Source of the DNA: Alphaproteobacteria bacterium
Lineage (GTDB): Bacteria; Pseudomonadota; Alphaproteobacteria; Rs-D84
Assembly: GCA_017505705.1 (NCBI GenBank)
Contig: JAFVOS010000007.1
Coordinates: forward strand, 1-64,000
DNA: 64,000 bases
Direction of reading: 5' to 3'
Part shown: positions 51,778-59,231 of the stretch, piece by piece
Numbering within the stretch: the first letter of the stretch is position 1
How the letters are laid out: every line of letters begins with the position of its first letter
Program-made: the position numbers and the translations under genes
The notes under the pieces: generated by a model
The model's input: the letters and a program-made list of their open reading frames with translations, nothing else
What the model was told of the DNA's origin: nothing
The model's database searches: none

Positions 51778-52632
51778 GTGAAAAAAGTTTCTTTGATTTG
51801 TCTGTTGGGATTGTTGCCATTATCGGCATTCGCAGAAGGTGATGATGCCAGCTTGGTTTTGTCTGTGCGTCGTATCGGGTTGGAACTATCGCAAACCCAG
51901 GTTCGTAATGCCAATGAATACAAGAATTCGCCTGTGTCTGTATTGGCGGCGGACAGTCAAGAATTTATAAAGGGTGTATTTGATACAGCATTAGAATACA
52001 AGAAAAATCGTTTCCAATGGGATAATACACTGTTTATGGAATATGGGGAAACCAAACTGAAACCCGAAGATGGGGAAACGACATCCAGTGAAAATGCTGA
52101 TGATATATTGTTGTCCAGTAATTTGGAATATGAATGTTGGGAATTTTCAGGATTTAAGTTTGGTCCGACTGTTCGTGCGGCATATGATACTGAATTTGTG
52201 ACAACAGGTGATGCACCACGACAGAATATTGTTCGTGCCAATGCTGGTTTATCACTGTTTGACAACAAGGTTGTAAAAAGTCTGTATCTAACCGGCGTGT
52301 ATGAATATGATTTTACATATTCCGATAATAAAATTTCAAAAACCGCTGCAGAAGTGGGGTGGCGTTTAGAATATGAAGTGCGTGATGGGGTAAAGCTGTC
52401 GTCTAATGGATATTATCGTGAATATTTGGCATATTCTAGTTATGAGGAAACAGACTTGGAACGTGATTTAAGTGCGGTTGCACGTCTGGATACGAATTTA
52501 TGGGGCGATTTGACATTGGGGCCGTATGTTCAATATCGTCGTGCACGTGCACGTGGTGTGGATGTATACGGCAGTAATTTTATTGTTGGTATATCATTTA
52601 ACTATATCACTAAGTTTGGTCTGATAAAATAA
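51778..52632 (+). CDS. Outer-membrane beta-barrel protein, 284 aa
   Basis: The GTG at 51778, five bases after GGGGGA, begins MKKVSLICLLGLLPLSAFA, a good signal peptide. The TTG at 51766 would lengthen it without benefit. The sequence resembles DUF3078/DUF481-type barrels: FQWDNTLFMEYGETKLK, ADDILLSSNLEYE, LTLGPYVQYRRARARG. The stop is followed by a hairpin terminator. It is the third gene of the envelope group. Confidence 0.8.
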   Translation: MKKVSLICLLGLLPLSAFAEGDDASLVLSVRRIGLELSQTQVRNANEYKNSPVSVLAADSQEFIKGVFDTALEYKKNRFQWDNTLFMEYGETKLKPEDGETTSSENADDILLSSNLEYECWEFSGFKFGPTVRAAYDTEFVTTGDAPRQNIVRANAGLSLFDNKVVKSLYLTGVYEYDFTYSDNKISKTAAEVGWRLEYEVRDGVKLSSNGYYREYLAYSSYEETDLERDLSAVARLDTNLWGDLTLGPYVQYRRARARGVDVYGSNFIVGISFNYITKFGLIK

Positions 52633-52638
52633 TGAAAA

Positions 52639-52661
52639 ATCGCCGGATGGCGGTTTTTTTA
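52639..52661. terminator. Terminator between convergent operons
   Basis: ATCGCC-GGAT-GGCGGT is followed by seven T. Confidence 0.75.
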
Positions 52662-52667
52662 TTGCTT

Positions 52668-53696
52668 TTAAGCGCTCCATATTTTTACACCGAACAGATA
52701 CACATGTTTTTCAATTTGGCTGTAGTGAACCGTAGCAATTTTGAATTTGCCGAACAGTTTATAGTCTCGTACAAAATAGGTATTCTGTTTTACGATTTCT
52801 ATAACACCTTTGGGGTCGTTATTCCACAGCGACAACACCAATGAATAATCTTTCTCGATTAAAAAATCTATGTGTCGTAGTGTTTTGAACAACGAACATG
52901 CCGCAGTCGCTAGTTTTATCTGATTGTCTGGTGCAACACGCAATATTCTGTTGCACATAAATAAAAATCGGCGCTCTACAGCGATTTCATAAGACTTTTT
53001 ATCCACAAAAGTTGCCAAATTATAACAGTCAATAATTTTTGCAAGAGACGTTATAAAGTCATCAACTTGTTTTTCACCCCATATTACAGCATCCAACGAG
53101 CCAAAATGTTTCATATAGTGATATGCCGTACCACGTACATGTCTAATTGGTTTTGGCATATGGGTTTTGACCATCGATTCAAAAACAGAATCTTCGCCAA
53201 TGCACAGGTTCGGATAGTGTAAATTATATCTGTTCAGCATGTCACGCAAATAGACCGCTGAATAATGATACTTAAAATGGTGAAAGTTTTCTTTAACAGG
53301 GATATTTATTTTAAATGGTTTTCCTTTTATTGGATGTTCAATAACATCACCGCATACCACAGGCGTCTGGGTCTTTTCAGCGGTTTTGATTAATTTTTTA
53401 TAAAAGTCACTTTCAATCCAGTCGTCTGGATCAACAAAGCCAACAAATTCACCCTGGGCCGCATCGATACCACGATTTCGGCTGTATCCAACACCCATGT
53501 TTTCATCATTTTCCAGAATACGTATACGCAAATCATTCTTGGCGCATAATTTTAGTATTTCCAGTGTATTATCTGTTGATTTGTCATCGATACAGATAAT
53601 TTCCATATCTGTTAAGCTTTGGTTCGTGACACTTAATAAACAGCGGTCAACCCATGGTGCAACATTATAGCATGGTATAATTACAGATAACTTCAT
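52668..53696 (-). CDS. Family 2 glycosyltransferase, 342 aa
   Basis: This GT-A fold enzyme transfers sugar from a nucleotide donor. The N-terminal motifs are LSVIIPCYNVAPWVDRCLLS, IICIDDKSTDNT and the DxD-type FVDPDDWIESDF. The ATG at 53696 has TAAGGTG six bases upstream, made from the end of the previous gene. It is the last gene of the five-gene leftward operon behind inverton C. Confidence 0.9.
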   Translation of the reverse strand: MKLSVIIPCYNVAPWVDRCLLSVTNQSLTDMEIICIDDKSTDNTLEILKLCAKNDLRIRILENDENMGVGYSRNRGIDAAQGEFVGFVDPDDWIESDFYKKLIKTAEKTQTPVVCGDVIEHPIKGKPFKINIPVKENFHHFKYHYSAVYLRDMLNRYNLHYPNLCIGEDSVFESMVKTHMPKPIRHVRGTAYHYMKHFGSLDAVIWGEKQVDDFITSLAKIIDCYNLATFVDKKSYEIAVERRFLFMCNRILRVAPDNQIKLATAACSLFKTLRHIDFLIEKDYSLVLSLWNNDPKGVIEIVKQNTYFVRDYKLFGKFKIATVHYSQIEKHVYLFGVKIWSA

Positions 53697-53706
53697 AGAA
53701 AACACC

Positions 53707-54708
53707 TTAGCCAAAGATTTTCATAAACAGCCACAGTATGATACGGCGACTGCGTTTCAAGTATTTTGTCGGAAAATATTCTGTGCCGTATATTTGTTTT
53801 AATTGTTTTGCGGATTCATACATCATACGACCACTGGCAAGTGTTTTTATAATAAACTCGTACGTTAACATATCTAAATAATTTGCATAGAAATGTTTAT
53901 GATATCGTTTTGAATAATATGTATCCATAATCCAACGCAATCGGTGCATTGTCGGTACAATCCATGTAAATGATTTTTGATTAAATGGCGCAGCCGATAC
54001 AGAACGACGTGCTGCACGATGATATACAACCATTGCACGTGTTTCTATAATACGTCTGGCACGTGGCAGGGCCTCATATATAAAGCATGTATCTTCACCC
54101 GGGTACAGTTGTTCGTCAAAGCGGACATCTTGCAAGACCTCTCGTCGGAACAGTCGGCGCCACACCCACACCAATCGATGGGTTTCCCCCAGATATTCCA
54201 TTTTGATAACATCGACATCGTTAAAGCCCAAGATTACAAATTGTGGGTTTGCATAATTTACCACCGGTGTGTCAGCCAACTTAAAGTCGTCTGGTACCGT
54301 CACCCCACCACCACCGATGATGTCAGCATGGTTTTGTTCACCAACTTCGTATAAAATCTTTAACGCATCAGAATAAAAACAGTCGTCAGAATCCATAAAA
54401 CTTATCCAGCGTCCACGTGCCATATTTAATCCGACATTACGTGCGGCAGATACACCTTTGTTCTCTTGGAACACTGGGATAATACGTGGGTCTTGTTTAG
54501 CCCATCGTTTGATGATGTTTTTTGAACCGTCTGTTGAACCGTCGTCAACGATAATACATTCAAAATCTGTGAATGTTTGTGTGACGATACTGCGGATACA
54601 ATCGTCCAGATAAATATCGTTATTGTAATTGGCGACCAGAATAGATATAGCTGGTTGCTTTTTATTAGATGTATTGTTTTTATTAATTTTTTGTGGGTTT
54701 GGTTTCAT
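53707..54708 (-). CDS. Family 2 glycosyltransferase, 333 aa
   Basis: It has a basic, Asn-rich N-terminus (MKPNPQKINKNNTSNKKQP), then the GT2 core ISILVANYNNDIYLDDCI, CIIVDDGSTDGS and the metal-binding FMDSDDCFYSD. The C-terminal half has RLVWVWRRLFRREVL and YPGEDTCFIYEAL, as in glycan-building GT2 enzymes. It starts two bases after the small Gly-rich gene and ends eleven bases before the next GT2 start. The acceptor is unknown. A surface glycan or the co-transcribed Cys-rich proteins are possible. Confidence 0.9.
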   Translation of the reverse strand: MKPNPQKINKNNTSNKKQPAISILVANYNNDIYLDDCIRSIVTQTFTDFECIIVDDGSTDGSKNIIKRWAKQDPRIIPVFQENKGVSAARNVGLNMARGRWISFMDSDDCFYSDALKILYEVGEQNHADIIGGGGVTVPDDFKLADTPVVNYANPQFVILGFNDVDVIKMEYLGETHRLVWVWRRLFRREVLQDVRFDEQLYPGEDTCFIYEALPRARRIIETRAMVVYHRAARRSVSAAPFNQKSFTWIVPTMHRLRWIMDTYYSKRYHKHFYANYLDMLTYEFIIKTLASGRMMYESAKQLKQIYGTEYFPTKYLKRSRRIILWLFMKIFG

Positions 54709-54710
54709 TT

Positions 54711-54848
54711 TTATTTACCTTGCATTAGTTTATACCATGGCATTTTTTTCAATACCCGTTTACCCCCCCCATATCCACCGACAGACATCCCCCCATTAGA
54801 CCACAGGAATTCTTCAGCTAATTTTTTTATTTTATCTTTGCGCTTCAT
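54711..54848 (-). CDS. Small Gly-rich basic protein, 45 aa
   Basis: The translation begins MKRKDKIKKLAEEFLWSNGG and continues MSVGGYGGGKRVLKKMPWYK. It has a basic helical start, a glycine-rich centre and a basic end. AGG lies eight bases before the ATG at 54848. It fits tightly between a Cys-rich gene (9-base gap) and a glycosyltransferase (2-base gap), which supports it as real. A short peptide with a GG motif could be a modified or exported peptide, but no transporter or modifying enzyme is adjacent. Confidence 0.6.
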   Translation of the reverse strand: MKRKDKIKKLAEEFLWSNGGMSVGGYGGGKRVLKKMPWYKLMQGK

Positions 54849-54857
54849 AATAAAAAC

Positions 54858-55739
54858 CTAATAACTATAATAACAATTTTTTGTTGGATAATAGAAACCC
54901 GTTTTATCTATATTTCCCGCTAAATAGTGTGTTGATGTACAATTTGTTGAGCAATAGCTATTACCAACATAACATTCAGTTATAGCTGATGCACCCGTAG
55001 ACGATGTGTAAACAGCAGCCGCCGTTCCATAATGAGTGTTTCCATATTGAACAAAGACAAAAGATGTGTTGGCAATTGTACCGTATGGACACGATGAACA
55101 GCTTGTTTGCCCTGTTAATGAGTTATAATAGCCTATGCTGCAGGGGGTGCAAGTGTTTCCTCCTGCTTTATATGTGCCTGCCGGACATGGCACGCATTGA
55201 TTGTTAGAAGCTATTTGTCCGGTTGAACATTCCGAACATATTTGTATAAAATAGCTCAAATTGTTCACGGTAGTTGACACCAATTTTTTAATGTAGTTAA
55301 GGTTAGCACAATTACAATCTGTGGATGCGACTATGCCAGCTGGTAATGCAACTGTTCCCATGCATGAGCCTATTGCAAGGTAGGCAGGACCTATGTTTGG
55401 ATAGTCAGCAAAACCGCTAAAGGAACCACAAGTCATTCTATCCAGTGAATTGAACATGGCAACTTCAGTTTCGTTCATACAATAACATCTGTCTGAGCTA
55501 ATACAACCAGAATTGCCTGCTAAATAGAATAGCAAATTATTGCCCCATTTCCCACTTACGTAGGAATTGTTAAGAAGAATACATTGTGAGGCACATCCTG
55601 CATCAGCCAGATTCTGTGTATTGGCCATAGTATGCCAAACCAATGCACATGAAAATCTTGTATTCATGAATATGTTTGTCATAAAACACAATCCGATTAG
55701 TAAAAACCGTTTAAATGGACTTAATTTTATGTTTTGCAC
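54858..55739 (-). CDS. Cysteine-rich secreted protein, 293 aa
   Basis: The GTG start at 55739 has AGAGGA six bases upstream. The signal peptide MQNIKLSPFKRFLLIGLCFM is nearly identical to that of the upstream paralogue. The mature part has unusual Cys-containing motifs (CASQCILLNNS, CYCMNETE, CNCANLNY), then CPAGTYKAGGNTCTPCSIGY and CSSCPYGTIA, GCC2/GCC3 or ephrin-receptor-like units. It is the second gene of the inverton C operon and a clear tandem duplicate. Confidence 0.82.
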   Translation of the reverse strand: MQNIKLSPFKRFLLIGLCFMTNIFMNTRFSCALVWHTMANTQNLADAGCASQCILLNNSYVSGKWGNNLLFYLAGNSGCISSDRCYCMNETEVAMFNSLDRMTCGSFSGFADYPNIGPAYLAIGSCMGTVALPAGIVASTDCNCANLNYIKKLVSTTVNNLSYFIQICSECSTGQIASNNQCVPCPAGTYKAGGNTCTPCSIGYYNSLTGQTSCSSCPYGTIANTSFVFVQYGNTHYGTAAAVYTSSTGASAITECYVGNSYCSTNCTSTHYLAGNIDKTGFYYPTKNCYYSY

Positions 55740-55776
55740 AGTAAATCCTCTAGCTTTTTGTTTTAATCACACGTAT

Positions 55777-56637
55777 TTATTGATACATACAGCTGCCTGC
55801 AAAGTCATACATATGACCATTTTCAGTATAACCGATAAAGATCATAGAAGTTCCTATTTGTTGACCGGTTGTAATTGCTGCGGCATAACATTTTGTAATT
55901 GAATTCGCCCCAGTTGCTGTCAGTATTCCAAATACACAAGTTGAAAATAGACTCGTGTTGCCAGCAACATTCGCCATACACGGCAGGCCTGGACACGGAG
56001 CACATGTTGATAGCCCCGTAGTTGATGCGTATCGTCCGGCGGGACAGGCCGTACAGGTTGATAGCCCCGTAGTTGATGCGTATCGTCCGGCGGGACAGGT
56101 CGTACAGGTTGATAGCCCCGTAGTTGATGCGTATCGTCCGGCGGGACAGACCGTACAGGTTGCCACTGTTCCACCAGCCGAATACCGTCCAGCCGGACAG
56201 TTATAACATGCACTGCCACTCAAATACTTACCCGCTGCACAGGATGTTATTGTTGGCGTGTTACCTGTTACAGAAAACAAACACGCTACTGGTGAAAATA
56301 GTGCATAATTGCTACAATAAACCAAAAGATTTACGCTACCAGTTCTTGCAAGGGTCAACATGGACGCTTCTGTTGCGGAAAAACAATAACAAGCGCTTTG
56401 AATAAAGGAAACAGCACCACAGCTTACATTGGGCCAAGTTAACATTGATGTACCAGATACTACGTTTGGTGCATTTACAGCAGCGCAAATGCTTGCACAC
56501 ACAGTATACATAGATTGATCAGATAGCCCAATGGCATAGGCACCATACGATATTTTTGTGCCCATACATACATTAGATATCAGTACTAATGCAAACATTA
56601 ATAACCGCTTAAATGGACTTAATTTTATGTTTTTCAT
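55777..56637 (-). CDS. Cysteine-rich secreted protein with tandem repeats, 286 aa
   Basis: A signal peptide (MKNIKLSPFKRLLMFALVL) is followed by a Cys-containing N-terminal domain (VCASICAAVNAPN, CYCFSATEASML, paralogous to the next gene). Then come CPAGRYSAGGTVATCTVC and three near-identical 17-residue units CPAGRYASTTGLSTCT-x. The start ATG follows GGGGAAAGAGAA. It is the first gene of a five-gene leftward operon. The promoter within inverton C points away from it as sequenced. Confidence 0.83.
   Translation of the reverse strand: MKNIKLSPFKRLLMFALVLISNVCMGTKISYGAYAIGLSDQSMYTVCASICAAVNAPNVVSGTSMLTWPNVSCGAVSFIQSACYCFSATEASMLTLARTGSVNLLVYCSNYALFSPVACLFSVTGNTPTITSCAAGKYLSGSACYNCPAGRYSAGGTVATCTVCPAGRYASTTGLSTCTTCPAGRYASTTGLSTCTACPAGRYASTTGLSTCAPCPGLPCMANVAGNTSLFSTCVFGILTATGANSITKCYAAAITTGQQIGTSMIFIGYTENGHMYDFAGSCMYQ
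56006..56158. repeat. Three tandem 51-bp repeats in a Cys-rich gene
   Basis: Units begin at 56006, 56057 and 56108. They are identical except for a base or two near the end of each unit. Each encodes one 17-residue CPAGRY module in frame, so unit number could change without breaking the gene. Confidence 0.85.
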
Positions 56638-56654
56638 TTCTCTTTCCCCTATGC

Positions 56655-56763
56655 AAAACGGTGGTTTAGATTCGGCGGTTTTTGATGCTTGACAGTGCTA
56701 GAAATCCTGTGTTAAAATCATGGCAAGTGGTACAGAATCTAAACCACCGTTTTTTTTAGGCAG
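56655..56763. repeat. Inverton C: perfect 19-bp inverted repeat around a promoter
   Basis: AAAACGGTGGTTTAGATTC (56655-56673) and its exact inverse (56735-56753) enclose 61 bp. Two bases beyond the distal arm lies TTAGGCAG (56756-56763), the inverse of CTGCCTAA. The 61 bp begin GGC and carry the promoter at the same position as in inverton A. The gene-side arm ends 17 bases before the ATG at 56637. Confidence 0.7.
56689..56718 (+). promoter_or_regulatory. Promoter inside inverton C, pointing away from the operon
   Basis: TTGACA (56689-56694) - 18 bases - TAAAAT (56713-56718) points rightward, where no rightward gene exists. Inversion would place its start about 46 bases before the ATG of the leftward operon. 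Confidence 0.65.
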
Positions 56764-56849
56764 CTAAAATTGCAAATTTATTTACTGTTTTCAATATAGT
56801 ATTTCGTAAATATAGATTTTTATGATTTAAAAAATATTTGTGTCGGTGA

Positions 56850-59231
56850 TTATTTTATAATATTGAATTTATGTGATGTGCCGGTGCCAGTATCGGTGGA
56901 AATGCGAATGGTGTGGGTGCCAATTGATACAGGCTGGACGTGGGTTTCGCCCGGTTTTGTTCGGGCTATCATTTTATCATCCAGAAACCAAAAAATTTTA
57001 TCGTCTGGGTTCTGAGTAATGGCCATAAATGATATTTGTGCCTGGTTGGCGTCTGATACGATTACGTGATTTGTGCCGTCTGATGGTGATATTATCAGGG
57101 GTGCCGATGTGTTCGCAGAAATGTCATCTAATTCACAGCCCGGCATAAATGGGGGTGGGGTGTTGCGTTCAATTCCCGCACGTTTGAACATGTCCAGATA
57201 TTCTGCATCCCAAAATTCATAAACCACCATGTGGGTGTTTTTAGGATCGGCGTTGCATGCACGACGCCCAGTGGCATTATCAATGGGAACTGCACGATAA
57301 ACCGGTGATGTGTTAATTGGTGATACGCCCGGGATAAAATACGCAGATACAGATTTTGGACAATGGGGGCCTGCGATGCCACCAACATCGGCACACATTT
57401 CAACGGTTGCAATATTTAAATCATCATGCATAAAATTGTTGTCTTTTGTTGGTATGTCGTGCTGTCTGTTGTATTCCAGTATGCTGTCAGCCAGGCTGAA
57501 ATATATTGGGGCGGCTGTTTTTGCGCCGCTGAATGCATTGTTCGGTGCGCCGTCAAAATTACCAACCCATACAATTAATACATAGTCGCCAAATATGCCA
57601 GCTGTCCATGCGTCACGATATGACGATGATGTGCCCGTTTTCCAATAGTGGGTTATACGCTGTGGTGTGTGTTTGGCATATGGAATCTTTTTGTCGGGGG
57701 AATATTGACGGGCCAGCATATCCAATGTCATAAAGAATGATTCTGGTGATAAGATGTGACCTGTTATTTCATCGGGGGCAGATGTGCGCATTTTTATGCT
57801 GCGACGTGTGCCCAGATTCGCCATCGTGGCATAAATGTCAGCCAGTTCGTACATGGAAACTTCGGCACCACCCAGTGCAATAGATATGCCGTAATGTGAT
57901 GGTGGTTTCAGGTTGCTGACCCCGGAATCTGACAGTGTTTTATAGAATTTGTTCAGACCAATCTGACGAACCAGATTAATCGCAGGAATGTTTCTGGAAT
58001 GGGTCAGGGCATCACGTGCCAATACGGGACCATAAAATTCACTGTCTGAATTTTCAGGGGCGTATACACCAAAATTTATTCGTGCATCTTTTAGCAGCGT
58101 CATCGAATGTATGTGGCCGTCTGCAATTGCAGATGCGTATATCAGGGGTTTAAGGGTGGAACCTGGACTGCGTCGGGCGATGACGCCGTCATTTTGCCCC
58201 AGGATGGATTCATCAAAATAATTTACAGATCCAATATATGATAAAACCTGCATGGTTTTGTAATTTATCAGTATTGCAGAGGCATTCTTAACCCCCATGT
58301 GTTTGCGGATGGAAACCTGGTGGCGAAGCGTGCGTTCCAGATGATTGTGTAAATCCAAATCCAGCGTAGTGGTAATTATCGAATCGGGTTGTTGCGGGAC
58401 AGATTTGTCGTGTGTAATCTGGCGGTCTGTGAAATGGGGGGCGTGAAACGGTAAATCACTGAAACCGTATACAGACAGGGGCATTTGAACCATTGTGGAT
58501 AAATTTGAGTCGTCTGGATATTTAGATAGCCAACGGCGTACCAAATCGTTTCGCATTTTTGCCATGGTGGTCATGCCATGTGACGTGTTCAGACCACGTT
58601 TGGTGGGATTCTGGGGAATTGTTGCCAGGGTTATTGACTGAATTGTTGATAAATCTTGTGCAGGACGATGAAAATAAATTGTTGATGCGGCACCGATGCC
58701 TTCTATATTGCCACCATATGGGGCTAAATTTAGGTATGCTTCGATAATTTCTTGCTTGGAATAAAAAGCGTCAATATAAATTGCTGCGGCAATCTGTTCC
58801 AGTTTTCCGGGGATTGTTTTGGTGTTTATGTTGTATTTTATACGTGCTAACTGCATCGTTATGGTCGATGCGCCGGCGGTGTCTGTATTGCCGGATATAT
58901 AGTTGCGTGTGGCACGAAACAGGGCAACGGGATTGATGCCTGGGTGTGCGTAAAAATATTTATCTTCGTATAAAATAGTTGCGCGAATGATGTCTGGTGG
59001 AATTTGATTATATGGCGTGAATATTCGATATTTTTCATCAGCAGATAATGTCAGGCGCAATAATTGGCCATTTCTGTCGTAATAGGCACGTGAAAAATAT
59101 GTGTCTGATAATAAATGTGGGGTAAAAAATAGGCGAATGAATATGTATACAATAACTATTGCCAAGCAAAAAAGCCAAAATCGTGGAAGACGTTTTAATG
59201 TTTGTTTTAAATTTTTGGGATTTTTATTCAT
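56850..59231 (-). CDS. pbpC: Penicillin-binding protein 1C
   Basis: This is a bifunctional peptidoglycan synthase of 793 residues. A transmembrane segment (about 15-35) is followed by the GT51 glycosyltransferase (ILYEDKYFYAHPGINPVALFRA, GASTITMQLARI). The transpeptidase has SPGSTLKPLIYA (SxxK), SRN and KTGTSSSYRDAW, and the C-terminal PbpC domain follows. The ATG overlaps the end of the alpha-2-macroglobulin gene by eight bases. The same pairing occurs in enterobacteria (yfhM-pbpC), where the two are thought to act together in envelope defence and repair. Confidence 0.95.
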   Translation of the reverse strand: MNKNPKNLKQTLKRLPRFWLFCLAIVIVYIFIRLFFTPHLLSDTYFSRAYYDRNGQLLRLTLSADEKYRIFTPYNQIPPDIIRATILYEDKYFYAHPGINPVALFRATRNYISGNTDTAGASTITMQLARIKYNINTKTIPGKLEQIAAAIYIDAFYSKQEIIEAYLNLAPYGGNIEGIGAASTIYFHRPAQDLSTIQSITLATIPQNPTKRGLNTSHGMTTMAKMRNDLVRRWLSKYPDDSNLSTMVQMPLSVYGFSDLPFHAPHFTDRQITHDKSVPQQPDSIITTTLDLDLHNHLERTLRHQVSIRKHMGVKNASAILINYKTMQVLSYIGSVNYFDESILGQNDGVIARRSPGSTLKPLIYASAIADGHIHSMTLLKDARINFGVYAPENSDSEFYGPVLARDALTHSRNIPAINLVRQIGLNKFYKTLSDSGVSNLKPPSHYGISIALGGAEVSMYELADIYATMANLGTRRSIKMRTSAPDEITGHILSPESFFMTLDMLARQYSPDKKIPYAKHTPQRITHYWKTGTSSSYRDAWTAGIFGDYVLIVWVGNFDGAPNNAFSGAKTAAPIYFSLADSILEYNRQHDIPTKDNNFMHDDLNIATVEMCADVGGIAGPHCPKSVSAYFIPGVSPINTSPVYRAVPIDNATGRRACNADPKNTHMVVYEFWDAEYLDMFKRAGIERNTPPPFMPGCELDDISANTSAPLIISPSDGTNHVIVSDANQAQISFMAITQNPDDKIFWFLDDKMIARTKPGETHVQPVSIGTHTIRISTDTGTGTSHKFNIIK

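Noticed and set aside
55955..56206. Rightward open frame with three VDSPVVDAYRPAGQ repeats
   Set aside because: It is the antisense shadow of the 51-bp repeats of the leftward Cys-rich gene, with no promoter or ribosome-binding site. Repeat units whose length is a multiple of three keep all frames open.
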